Origin: Tritrichomonas musculus
Lineage: Eukaryota; Parabasalia; Tritrichomonadida; Tritrichomonadidae
Assembly (NCBI GenBank): GCA_039105265.1
Contig: JAPFFF010000004.1
Location: forward strand, 6,429,501-6,493,500
Length of the DNA stretch: 64,000 nt
Direction: 5' to 3'
In this document: positions 53,977 to 63,604 of the stretch, in pieces
Numbering within the stretch: position 1 is the stretch's first letter
Layout: every line of letters starts with the position of its first letter
The notes under the pieces: generated by a model
What the model saw: only the letters and a program-made list of their open reading frames with translations
Told to the model about the DNA's origin: nothing
The model's database searches: none
Position numbers and translations under genes: made by a program

Positions 53977-55625
53977 AGCAAAAAAATTTGTATGTTATAA
54001 ACTTGAAAATCTTCTTTATGATAATGAAAAAGTTTGATTCATTTATTCTGTCTATTAATTTTTGAGTTTTGTTTTAATTTTTGAAATAAAAAATGGTATA
54101 AAAGTTAAATGATAATTGAAAAAAAAATTTTTTGAAAATACAGATGATATATGATTTTTAAAGAAAAACTAGCAACTAAATACTTCTCAATTATTTTAAA
54201 AAAAGTAAAATTTCATTATGTGAAAATAATTATTCAAAAATGGTTAGAAAAATTATAATTGACTGAAATAAATTATTTTTTGAAATGTAGTTTCAAAATA
54301 TTATTTTAGATATATCTTTATATACTTACTAAAATTCATGATTTTTATCATATATTTATTAATAAAAATATATTATAAATTATAAATTACTTTTTATATT
54401 CTGTAAATGCTTGAGAATTCCTATTTTTTTTGGTTTTAATATTGCATGATATAAAATGGTTCCAACCATCCATATTATTTAAAACATAAATATCTTGTTA
54501 TATTTATAATTAATATGCTATTAAATTTAATAATCATGGTTAAAATAAATTAAATTATTTAAGTTAAATTTGGATAATAAGTGAAACACACTAATTCTTA
54601 TATAGGATCAGTTTAATTAAATTATTTAACGCAGCAGCATTTTCTTTTTGCCCAAAATGATCTTAAACTTAAACCAGACATTATACTTTCATATTTTTAT
54701 AATGAATATGAAATATAATAATTTATTCATGTTAATATAAACACCAGCTTTATGGCTTTTTTTGAGTTAATATATAATTTCCAGTATGAGTTAATGATTC
54801 TTTACCTTTTTATTCTATCTATCATTAAATTGTTTATCGTAATAAAGTAATCATCAAGAATTATTGATGTTTTGTAGAATTTTTCGTTTCATTTTTATCT
54901 TTCTATGTTTTTTAACATATAATTTCCTTTTTTTGCATTTATTTTATTTTATTATGCTTTTTTTTTGCTCTTTTTTTCTAATTATATTTACGGTTATTTT
55001 CAATTGAAAAAGTTTTCAAAAAAGTGGGAGCAAAAAAACACATTTTTACATTTTTTCCCCATTTTTCCTTTCAATTTTTGGGGGCTAAAAAAAGTTCCCC
55101 TTAATAGAAAAAGTTATTTATTCGTTGTAAATCAAAACTTTTTGATGGAAATAAAAAAAATTCCTTTGATTTATCTACCATTTGTTCTATGGCTCTGAAT
55201 GTATTATATGATTTAGCAATTAGCTTGAATTCCTAATAGCATTACATTCTATGTTGATTTGCTCAATTAGGAAAAAAACAGGGTAGATTATGAATATTTT
55301 ATTCGATATGAATTATTACGAATCAAAGGATAAAAGCATATGATTTCGCTTTAAAAGTAAAATTAGATAAAGTGATAAAGAAAAAGCGCTCAATAAGTTA
55401 AGTAATTTTGAAAACATAAGAAATTCAATCAATTGATTTTTAGTTTGGAAGCATATGAGTAAACTTTTGAGATATATTATGAGCAAATGATGTGCACTTA
55501 TGATATAATGCTGGGTGATTTTCCTTGATTTCGTCAACTGGTTAGATTTGTATATTAAAAAACAAAGGGTTGGGCTACGAACTGCAGAATGAAAACAAAT
55601 TTACTATTTCCTCTTCCTCATCCTC
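53977..55625. other. Long AT-rich spacer with possible transposase debris
   Basis: No intact gene. The part from about 55260 may hold the damaged N-terminal half of the DDE transposase that is recognisable from 55626; many stops prevent a firm reading. Confidence 0.5.
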
Positions 55626-55913
55626 ATGTATGAATTCAGAATGTTTTGTTATGTATATCCAAATGATCAAAAAATTCATCTCATTTTAGACAGTTATAGT
55701 TCACAAACTTCAAAAATTTCTCAGATAACAGCAAAAGATTTAAACATCGGTTTATACTTTATTCCGAGTCATTTCACAGATTTAATGCAGCCATGGAACA
55801 TTGCTATTTTTGCTCCTCACACAGGTATAGCTAACGGGAAAATAAGGAGATTACGATATATATCTCACATTCATTATGAAACAAGCGAATTTTCAATGGA
55901 AAAAAAATTGTAG
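55626..55913 (+). pseudogene. DDE-superfamily transposase relic
   Basis: A 95-residue frame contains KIHLILDSYSSQTS, then LNIGLYFIPSHFTDLMQPWNIAIF and GKIRRLRYI. These match the second catalytic Asp strand and the following segment of pogo/Tc1-like DDE endonuclease proteins, usually LYFIP-x-x-x-TD-x-x-QPLD. The N-terminal DNA-binding part and the first and last catalytic acids are not found in frame. Confidence 0.65.
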
Positions 55914-56345
55914 CAATTAGACCAAAAAAATTCACGCTTTTTGCAAAATTTTATAACAAAAGATGCATAAACAGAACGAATTTAGCACGAAACAAGCAAA
56001 TTCTAAATTTATTAACCTCAATTGTTTTATATTAAAAACTTTCTCAAAAAATCTTTTCTTTTATTCTTTTATTATTATACCAATCGAGAATTTTATAAAC
56101 GTTGAAACTCTAATTATTTTTCTATATAACGAATAAATGCCATTCATTCGAATTTGCAGATTTCAATAATAGGTTAACTCCATTAACAATTTTTTGCATG
56201 CAAGTTGATTTTTACATTTTCCATTAAGATTAGTTTATACTTAAATAGCCAGAAAATAATCAAAGTTATTCGGAATTGTGAATATTTTATCTTTTTTCAT
56301 ATCTCAATATTGAGATTATTTCTCAACCTTTTCTATTTTTTTTTG

Positions 56346-56904
56346 GGAGATATTTTTTGCCCCCAATCTCTTTCGACCCCAACGGTTAAGGTCAATATTG
56401 ACCCTGTATCGTACTTCAGAAAAAATCGGCGAGAACTTTTTTGCACTTTTGCGAAAAAAACCATGAGTAGCTACTCACGCTTTTTTCGTTAAATTTTTTT
56501 TTTTTACAAATAATGCTAATTATATATTTTTGAAAAGATTAGTAAACATTTATTGTTATTTATAACATCATAGGCCCGAATATGTGAAGAAAATCTTATA
56601 TATTTTTTTATAAAGAGATATCTATAATATTATTGATTAATATTTTTTTTACCAAAAAAAGAAAAAAATGGTTTAATAATTACTACAATGAGATGCTAAT
56701 TACGAATAACTTACTCGGGATGGAAGAAATTTCATCTAGAGCTGCTTTTTAATAAAAATAATTTTTTAGAAATTATCGTAAAAAAAGCGTGAGTAGCTAC
56801 TCATGGTTTTTTTCGCAAAAGTGCAAAAAAGTTCTCGCCGATTTTTTCTGAAGTACGATACAGGGTCAATATTGACCTTAACCGTTGGGGTCAAAAAATA
56901 TCTC
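56346..56904. mobile_element. 559-bp foldback element with 112-bp perfect inverted arms
   Basis: Positions 56375-56486 are exactly the reverse complement of 56781-56892. Outside them GGAGATATTTTTTG is also inverted, but the left side has 15 extra bases (56360-56374). Each arm contains the palindromes GGTCAATATTGACC and GAGTAGCTACTC. The 294-base loop is AT-rich with no ORF. No target duplication could be fixed because both flanks are T/A runs. Its relation to the Maverick segment beginning 430 bases downstream is unknown. Confidence 0.85.
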
Positions 56905-57338
56905 CTTTTTTTTTTTTTTTTTTTTTTTTTTTTCCCCATATATCATATAGTATATTCATATAGTATATTTAATTTTTTTTTGTTTATTTTGATTTTTTTT
57001 CGGTCAAAAAGTTTCCACAATTTGATAGAGTGAAAAATAATCATGAACTTTTTCTTGGAGCAAAAAATAAAACATAACTTTTTCTTAAAGATAAAAAATA
57101 AAATAACTTTTTTCGATCGAAATGTAAAAATAGCCTTATAAATCTTTTATAAATGATAGCAATAAATACTAAAATGAGTAATTTTAATGGAAAACATAAT
57201 TTTTTTAGAAAGTTATCTTATTATTAAAATTTTAATAGAAACTCTCTCAAAAGATTTAAATGATATATATTCAATTTTTTCAATTAATTGAAAATTGATA
57301 ATAAAATAACTGTATAAAAAGAGTTTGAGGAAAATTAA
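56905..57338. other. T-rich spacer before the Maverick genes
   Basis: Starts with a run of about 30 T. No gene or missing capsid-gene 5' end is visible. Confidence 0.6.
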
Positions 57339-58535
57339 TTGATATTTTTAAATACTCATGGAAGGAGATGTGGTTTTGTTGCCAACCTTAACCAAAATGA
57401 GACTTCCGTTACATCAACAATAAGATTAAAGATTGATTTTCGACGATTCCTACCATTATCTAATATCAAGTACTTGCCAGCATTTGCAGGTAAAATCGAA
57501 TTACGTCTATACTTTTCAACAGCTGGTATGGTATATTGTCCAGTCGGTTTTGAAAGAAGGTTAGCATATAATCCACATGCAATGAAAGACTTCAATGTTG
57601 ATGAAATTACAAATGAATTTCGACCTATTGGAGAACCAATATGGATGTGGACAAGTACAACTAAAATAGCAATGGATAAGATTAATCATCCAAAGCATCT
57701 TACACCTGTTGGTGATAATCATGGTGGAGCATATGAAGTCGCAGGAGCTAACAATACTAAGGCAAGAGTTGACCGAACTGTTTATAGTGATTGGAGAACA
57801 TGGAGTGTTGTTGATTATTCCATTGAAGAATGTTCAAGTATCATACCTTGTTTTGGTATTCATGAATCTGTATATACAGCACTTGTTCAAAGATATGCTA
57901 ACCCACAACATCCACTTACATTCCCAACACAGATTATGTCATTTTACACTTGCACAAGACCTCTTAAGAATGAACAAGATAAAGCAACCATCACTATTAC
58001 ACCTAATTTTGTAGATAGTATGTTTTGCTTATTCCCACTCAAGCATACACATAAGACATACTTCAAGAATCCTCAGTTTGAAGCATTCCATATGAATTGT
58101 GGTAATTACAACAATATCCCTGCTAAATCATTTGGTACTAATGGTAAGTATCCAGAGTTCCTTGAATATTGCCAGAATGCAATGAACATGAATGGAGAGC
58201 AAAATGGATTTAACAAAGAGGTTATTACAAGTCTAGCTAATGAGTATCAATATAATGAAAATACAACAGGTTATTATCCAAGTGATAGGTCCTCATTCTT
58301 TATAGGTCTTCCTACAGAAACAGATGGAACATATCAACAAGGTCTTTCAAGTCTTGCACCTATTAACTTCGAACTGATATGTAGTCAAATGGCAAATAAT
58401 CCATTTAGACAGGAAGTAGATACACCTCCATTATTATGCTTATTAACAGATATATCAATTAGTATCTTGATTAGACCAAATGGTATGCCACCATCAGTAC
58501 GTATAGGAGCCTATGATTTAACAACCCCTGAGTAA
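57339..58535 (+). pseudogene. 5'-truncated Maverick/Polinton major capsid protein
   Basis: The 398-codon frame opens at TTG just after a stop; the first ATG is codon 64 (57528). From codon 20 on it looks like a Maverick double jelly-roll capsid protein: RFLPLSNIKYLPAFAGKIEL, then YSDWRTWSVVDYSIEECSSI and the C-terminal PPLLCLLTDISISILIRP. The N-terminal part normally before this segment is missing, and the upstream 400 bases do not contain it. The rest is open and well preserved. The protein would form the virion shell in an intact element. Assignment rests on pattern recognition of the family, not a search. Confidence 0.7.
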
Positions 58536-58562
58536 AAAGATGTATATTTTATTTTATAGAAA

Positions 58563-58997
58563 ATGTCGAATGATTATAGAAGCCCACATGCTGAGATTGT
58601 TGGAAGAGAAGGTATGATATATAATGAAGCTACCATGAAAAATAAAGACATAGAGTTTCAACATTTTGGTGTGTTCAGTAATACTAATACTTATTCTGTA
58701 ACCTTCAACCCATATATTAATCGACCACCTACCCAGATTATTGAACATGAGGACCCTGTTAGATTTTCAGATACTCGAGAACATATAACCAAACCTGTTC
58801 GTGAACCTCCTGTTAGTATTACAGATGGTGGTTTTTATCGACATATAGGTGAAAAAGATAAACCAGTACCTCTCTTACCAAAATATCTTAAGAAGCCTGA
58901 GAAACCACCAATGCAAGGTAGAGCAAGAGAATATAATAAACAAGATATTCGATATGGACCTACTCAGCATATCTTTACCCAAAATAACATATATTAA
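58563..58997 (+). CDS. Hypothetical protein in Maverick segment
   Basis: A 144-residue product starting 27 bases after the capsid frame. It is Pro- and His-rich, with a NPYINRPPTQIIEHEDP stretch and a KPEKPPMQGRAREYNK tail, and no signal or membrane segment. I do not recognise the family. The tight spacing and shared strand with its neighbours suggest it belongs to the element; a minor structural role is possible but unsupported. Confidence 0.65.
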   Translation: MSNDYRSPHAEIVGREGMIYNEATMKNKDIEFQHFGVFSNTNTYSVTFNPYINRPPTQIIEHEDPVRFSDTREHITKPVREPPVSITDGGFYRHIGEKDKPVPLLPKYLKKPEKPPMQGRAREYNKQDIRYGPTQHIFTQNNIY

Positions 58998-59021
58998 TTT
59001 TTTATTGAATTTTTTATCCAG

Positions 59022-59468
59022 ATGAAAATGACTACAAGAAACGTTTATGACTATGTCAATGAACTTCGCGCAAAATGTGCTCCAAATACTAAACAATGTA
59101 ATTTCTCGATACTTTGTGACAAGTACCCAATGAAAGCAGGAGAATGGAGCTATTTAGGTAAAGTTCTTTATGTCTCAATCAAGGTAAAAGACAAGTGTCA
59201 CAGATTTTATCCAGATAAGCTCAAAGAACTTGATCTTGACTCAATATTTATTAAGCCTAACTCAAGGAGAAAAATATCTGAAGATTTCGAAGAGTTCTAC
59301 ATAAATGGAAACACTACCACTCAAGAGTATCAAGGAATCAAATACTACAACTACTCCATTGCAGCTGCTCCTACAAGTCATAAACCAAAAATTGATGCTC
59401 TCAAGCAGAAATATCAAATTGAGTCATTTGACATGTTTATTGGAGAACAGCTAGACTTAGTACTTTAA
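59022..59468 (+). CDS. Hypothetical protein in Maverick segment
   Basis: A 148-residue product, 24 bases after its neighbour, beginning MKMTTRNVYDYVNELRAKC. It has mixed alpha/beta composition, is Lys-rich and has four Cys. A second Met two codons later could be the start. Not recognised. The compact arrangement on the same strand as the capsid gene is the only functional hint. Confidence 0.65.
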   Translation: MKMTTRNVYDYVNELRAKCAPNTKQCNFSILCDKYPMKAGEWSYLGKVLYVSIKVKDKCHRFYPDKLKELDLDSIFIKPNSRRKISEDFEEFYINGNTTTQEYQGIKYYNYSIAAAPTSHKPKIDALKQKYQIESFDMFIGEQLDLVL

Positions 59469-59489
59469 GCCTATTTTTTCCCAACCTAA

Positions 59490-60014
59490 ATGATTAAGAA
59501 GAGGGGTACAACCAATGGAGTTCAAGCAAATGTATCTTTAGAACCATCAGCAGCTGCATCATCTACATCAAACATCAACAACATCATTATTATTAATAAG
59601 AGAGATGATGGCAAGGAAGACATTGTTATTACTAGAGACATTGGAGTGCAAACTGAACCTGTTGAAGTTGAACCAGATGTACGTAATGTTATACTTGAAC
59701 CATATGCACAAATACTACTTAATCAAGACAAAGCACTACTAGCTAACATTATATCAAAGAAATGCATCATAGTACCTATTGAATCTCTTAGCAACATCAT
59801 CAAAGCAATACTACATGTTAGTGAGGTTGAAGTACAACTTAATGAAGATGTTGGATGTTGTGCAGCTAAGAGCAATCCAATAAGAAAAATAGATGCTATT
59901 AAGATTATTAAAGATAATGGAGAGGTAGTCATTGACTTGAAACAAGTATATAATAAAGAATATAATGAGCTTGTTAATAATTATCATGTATGCTTAAAAT
60001 ATTGCATAGTATAA
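59490..60014 (+). CDS. Hypothetical protein in Maverick segment
   Basis: A 174-residue product, 21 bases downstream of the previous gene. It starts with a basic MIKKRGTT, then a Ser/Ala/Asn-rich low-complexity part (SAAASSTSNINN), then an acidic Val-rich domain (DIGVQTEPVEVEPDV) and a C-terminal part with CCAAKSNPIRKIDAI. No family recognised. A lone acidic N-terminal domain and Ile/Val-rich body could be structural. Confidence 0.6.
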   Translation: MIKKRGTTNGVQANVSLEPSAAASSTSNINNIIIINKRDDGKEDIVITRDIGVQTEPVEVEPDVRNVILEPYAQILLNQDKALLANIISKKCIIVPIESLSNIIKAILHVSEVEVQLNEDVGCCAAKSNPIRKIDAIKIIKDNGEVVIDLKQVYNKEYNELVNNYHVCLKYCIV

Positions 60015-60088
60015 AAAAGACATATTAAAAAAACTTAAAAAAGACATATATAAAAAAACTTAAAATTAGAAGTAATTATTTTTTACTC

Positions 60089-60460
60089 TTACTCCTTGTC
60101 TTTTGGAGATGAAGCTTCTTGTTCATCTTCATCTTCTTCTTCTTGTGTCTCTTGCGAGTCAGGCACTATCGGCACGTGAAAGCCAATAGATTTTGGTGTT
60201 GTAGATTGAGGAATCTTTTTATGAAAAACCTCGCAGGTAGTGAGATTCATTTGAGTAAGTGCTTCAGCAATCTTGTTCATGTTTGCTTGTATCAAAGGGT
60301 CATAGATGGTGCAGACATTAGATGATGTCGAGTTTATTATTTTTTGGTTGAACAGAAATATCACCTCTTTAACAGCATTGGCCACTTCAACATGAGCATT
60401 TTTGATAGATAGCTTTTGCTGTTTTTGGAATTCTTTGAAGTCATTTCCAGAACGAGACAT
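60089..60460 (-). CDS. Small acidic-tailed hypothetical protein
   Basis: A 123-residue product on the minus strand with ATG at 60460, divergent from the gene at 60537 with 76 bases between. A helical N-terminal half (EFQKQQKLSIKNAHVEVANAV) is followed by an acidic tail (EEEDEDEQEASSPKDKE). Not recognised; it belongs by position to the Maverick segment. Confidence 0.55.
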   Translation of the reverse strand: MSRSGNDFKEFQKQQKLSIKNAHVEVANAVKEVIFLFNQKIINSTSSNVCTIYDPLIQANMNKIAEALTQMNLTTCEVFHKKIPQSTTPKSIGFHVPIVPDSQETQEEEDEDEQEASSPKDKE

Positions 60461-60536
60461 TTTAAAAAATGAAGTGATTTTGTTTGCGAATATTCAATTT
60501 TCAAAAATAATTCAATTTTTTTTCTCAAATGAAATC

Positions 60537-60815
60537 ATGAGCCAAAATTTAGATTTGGGTGAGTTCAAGGAAACAGCTATCATCAAGAAGTTGAAGAAGT
60601 CTAAGAGTAACAACAACCTCAAAAATATTGATACTGCAAAAACTGAAACAACAGAAAAACGTGGTAGAAAGCAAAAGTATGCAACAGTTGAAGAACGAAA
60701 TGAAGCACGTAAACAACAACAAAAGGCATATCGTGAAAGAAAGAAAAAAGAAGTACAAAGTATGAAGGAAAAAATAATGTCGTATGAAAGCAAAAAGGTA
60801 TCACATGAAGAATGA
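60537..60815 (+). CDS. Small basic bZIP-like protein
   Basis: The frame opens upstream at TTG, but the ATG at 60537 gives a credible 92-residue protein. The central GRKQKYATVEERNEARKQQQ followed by KAYRERKKKEV resembles the G-R-x-x-K-Y-x-T-x-E-E-R-x-E-A motif common in virus-like element proteins. It also recalls a bZIP basic region, with a short helix (QSMKEKIMSYE) after it. Nuclear or DNA-binding function is inferred. The last codons (KVSHEE) are the first unit of a 19-bp tandem repeat, so the C terminus may have been altered by repeat expansion. Confidence 0.6.
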   Translation: MSQNLDLGEFKETAIIKKLKKSKSNNNLKNIDTAKTETTEKRGRKQKYATVEERNEARKQQQKAYRERKKKEVQSMKEKIMSYESKKVSHEE

Positions 60816-60988
60816 GGTATCACATCAGGAAATAGGTATCACATGAGGAAAAAGGTATCACATGAGGAAAAAGGTATCATATGAGGAAAATAGGTATCAC
60901 ATGAGGAAAAAGGTATCACATGAGGAAAAAGGTATCACATGAGGAAAAAGGTATCATATGAGGAAAAAAGTATCATATGAGGATAAAT
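60797..60988 (+). repeat. Tandem 19-bp repeat, about ten copies
   Basis: The unit is GGTATCACATGAGGAAAAA, with small variations (one 20-bp copy; C/T changes giving TCATATG). The first copy overlaps the end of the bZIP-like ORF. Direct repeats without spacers, so not a CRISPR array. Confidence 0.9.
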
Positions 60989-61099
60989 CTTATCCAACTC
61001 ATTCTGCATTACTTTTCTCGAAAGACCAAATAATTCATATCATGTACATTAAGAATCCTGAAAAACATTAATATCACAAATAATGAAGAAACAATTGGT

Positions 61100-63223
61100 T
61101 CATACATGTACAATTACATGACGTTGACTGTAAAGTCGTACATAATCTGCTGTAATGACGGTTCTGACTCGGTCAACGCGTCGGACGTAAATAGTTTTGT
61201 GAGTGGACACTCGACTGACTACAATGGTGTTACCTATTTGGCGTATATCAATGTCGTCGTAAGTTAATGCTAAGAGTTGTTCGTTAGTGAGATCTGAGAA
61301 TGATTCAAGTGTATAATCACCGAATAGTGTATTGGATTCATTAACGTCACTTGATGTGGCATTGGTAGTAGTACTGTGAGTAATCATTGAATAGGGTTCT
61401 TGAGTGATATCATCATCGTCATCACTGAGGTCATCTAATTCCATCTCATCTTCATTGGTTGTCTCATGATCAGTAATGGTATTGCCATTGCGTTCACGCC
61501 ATCTACGTCTTAATTCACGAGCTGTGTCTGTTAGTGTCTGCACTGATTGTATAATCGTACGCGTGTTGTCAACGATTGTTGGTAAGCGATCAAATGTAAG
61601 TCCACCTGCTGCGATTGTAGTAGTAGCATCACCTATCTGAGTTAGCGCATCAATGGCTTGAAACACGAGGCTAGTTGCCGATAGATTAGATGTAGTTGCT
61701 GGTATAGTTGTTTCTGTTGGAATGAATCGTCGTAGTATCTGATTACCAGCTGATGCATCCATATCAAGCATGAACTTACCGCTAAGTCCTTTATCAGGAT
61801 AGTCACCACCACCACCGCCACCAAATCCAGGGAAGTGGAATTCTTCAGTGCGATACGTTTGTACTGTCATATCATCACCAGTCACTGACATATTTGATAC
61901 ATCCGACAACAATGATACAGTCCCATCTAGTATTTTCAGAATGTTACCAGCTACCTCTAATCCTTTACGAATGCTATCAGTATACTCGTTATATGCTGCT
62001 TGTAATCGTAGTTGTTCTTGAATGCCATTGATGATTGCTTTCAGTACCGTATAATCGTATGCTAGTACGTCAACTGTTCCACCAACTACATTAAGATCTC
62101 TTTGCATCGTCATAATGTTATCAGCCCAAATGATCTTACTTGAATGAATGTTGTAGTCAGTCGTTAACGTAGAACAGTTACGTGGATCTGGTTGGACTTC
62201 ATAGAATTGTTGAATGACCATTACTTCAAATGGGCTGTATGTTTCATCAGCAGTTGATGGAAGTTGTTCAAAGTACTTCTTCTCGATGTAGATATGAATG
62301 TTCTTTCTCTGAGACGGTTCAATTATCTTATTTGAGTGTTTCACTTCACGTACGTACGCTAATGATTCAATCACAGGGTTATCATTCCACGTGGCTAACA
62401 TACCAGCGTTAATGGCTGAACTTGGGTGTAGATCCCATTTCAATGGAGTCACGTATCCATCTATGTTAATATCAGCCATAAGATATAACATACCATCTTT
62501 CTTGATTGAACTTGGTGGTCTCACATACCATTGTTGGACATCACAGTTGATATTGTTAATTATATATTGAGGAGCTTCACTTAATGTTACTTCTGCATCA
62601 GCAAGATCAGTTATCGTTCCATCATTATACATGACTCGCCAGTTAGTGACGTACTTAGCAAGCTGTGTTGCGTAATTCAATTGAAGTGTGTCTTCAAAGC
62701 AAGCCATCCATTTGGCCATGTAGTCAGTATGCTGAATGATTAACCCAGGTCGACCATTGTTGTTACAATAGGTAGACTGCTTAGCGAATGATAGGTTAAC
62801 GACATTATTACCAGTCCATGCATTACCATCCCAGATCAGTGACCAAGTGTGACCAAATAAGTAGTCCTTGAAAACGAAGTTAGTTTGCAGCGGTATGTTA
62901 TAGTCTGGGTCGATATCCCAACTCATCACGTAATACTCAGACGTTTGACTAACTGACGATGGCTTGTATAAGTACAACTGATCAGATTCCTTGAGTGATA
63001 GATACGAGTCCTTCTCTTCAGATAATGATGCGGTTACATCACTTAACAGTTTATCAATCTCATTCTTGGTGTAGATGCAATTTATATGTACAGAAGTATA
63101 TACCAGGACGTGTTGGCGCCCATCCTGGCTTTTTAACCAAAACACACCCAAAAAGTGCTCCCAACACCCCCAAAACAATTTTTGTTCGTAGCAAAAAGTG
63201 CCAAATCGCTTATTTTTAGCCAT
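61100..63223 (-). CDS. Large structural-like protein of Maverick segment, relatively GC-rich
   Basis: The frame extends upstream to a TTG at 63400 through degenerate repeats; ATG at 63223 gives about 707 residues, and the first 50 residues after it may still be non-coding. From about position 50, IYTKNEIDKLLSDVTASL resembles the Y-T-K-x-E-I-D coiled-coil motif of phage tail fibres. A Trp/Tyr-rich beta region follows (YVMSWDIDPDY, SLIWDGNAW, LKWDLHP). Then come a Gly run (FPGFGGGGGGDY), a Ser/Thr/Ala-rich helical part, an acidic stretch (LDDLSDDDDDITQ) and a basic C terminus (YVRRVDRVRTVI). Sampled G+C is 24 of 60 at 61501 and at 62041, against 17 of 60 in the HECT gene and 20 of 60 in the capsid frame. 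Not assigned to a family; a fibre-like role is inference. Confidence 0.65.
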   Translation of the reverse strand: MAKNKRFGTFCYEQKLFWGCWEHFLGVFWLKSQDGRQHVLVYTSVHINCIYTKNEIDKLLSDVTASLSEEKDSYLSLKESDQLYLYKPSSVSQTSEYYVMSWDIDPDYNIPLQTNFVFKDYLFGHTWSLIWDGNAWTGNNVVNLSFAKQSTYCNNNGRPGLIIQHTDYMAKWMACFEDTLQLNYATQLAKYVTNWRVMYNDGTITDLADAEVTLSEAPQYIINNINCDVQQWYVRPPSSIKKDGMLYLMADINIDGYVTPLKWDLHPSSAINAGMLATWNDNPVIESLAYVREVKHSNKIIEPSQRKNIHIYIEKKYFEQLPSTADETYSPFEVMVIQQFYEVQPDPRNCSTLTTDYNIHSSKIIWADNIMTMQRDLNVVGGTVDVLAYDYTVLKAIINGIQEQLRLQAAYNEYTDSIRKGLEVAGNILKILDGTVSLLSDVSNMSVTGDDMTVQTYRTEEFHFPGFGGGGGGDYPDKGLSGKFMLDMDASAGNQILRRFIPTETTIPATTSNLSATSLVFQAIDALTQIGDATTTIAAGGLTFDRLPTIVDNTRTIIQSVQTLTDTARELRRRWRERNGNTITDHETTNEDEMELDDLSDDDDDITQEPYSMITHSTTTNATSSDVNESNTLFGDYTLESFSDLTNEQLLALTYDDIDIRQIGNTIVVSRVSTHKTIYVRRVDRVRTVITADYVRLYSQRHVIVHV

Positions 63224-63224
63224 A

Positions 63225-63600
63225 ATTGAAATAACGCTATTGTAATTCAAAAAGTGAAATTCAACAATGTTATTCAAAAAGTGTAATTCAAAAAGTGATA
63301 TACAAAAAGTTGAATTCATAAGTGATATACAAAAAGTGTAATTCAAAAAGTGGGATTCATAAGTGATATACAAAAAGTGGAATTCAATAAGTTGTATCAA
63401 ACAATGAAATTCAGCAATTCAATTCTATAAAGTGAAATTCAAAAAGTTGAATTCAAAAGTTTGTATTCAATGAGATGAGAAAAAAATTACGAACCATCAA
63501 ATATTTCAATGATTTGTATCAATATTTTTTACAAAAAATTCTCTCAAAAAGTTGAATTCAATAAGTTGACACAAAAAAATATTCAAAAAAGTGAAAATGC
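63225..63600 (+). repeat. Degenerate tandem repeats of AATTCAAAAAGTG type
   Basis: Many imperfect units of 13-20 bases (TAATTCAAAAAGTG, GATATACAAAAAGTG, AATTCATAAGTG) fill the gap between two minus-strand ORFs. They lie upstream of the large ORF and may be non-coding spacer or regulatory sequence. Confidence 0.75.
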
Positions 63601-63604
63601 CAAA

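Noticed and set aside
56205-57033. Short ORFs in the foldback arms
   Set aside because: They are the two arms of the same inverted repeat read in opposite directions, with no protein-like content.
60512-60823. Overlapping minus-strand ORFs rich in Phe/Leu/Ser
   Set aside because: Antisense of the Lys/Glu-rich bZIP-like gene.
60797-60988. CRISPR-like array
   Set aside because: Repeats are directly adjacent with no unique spacers.
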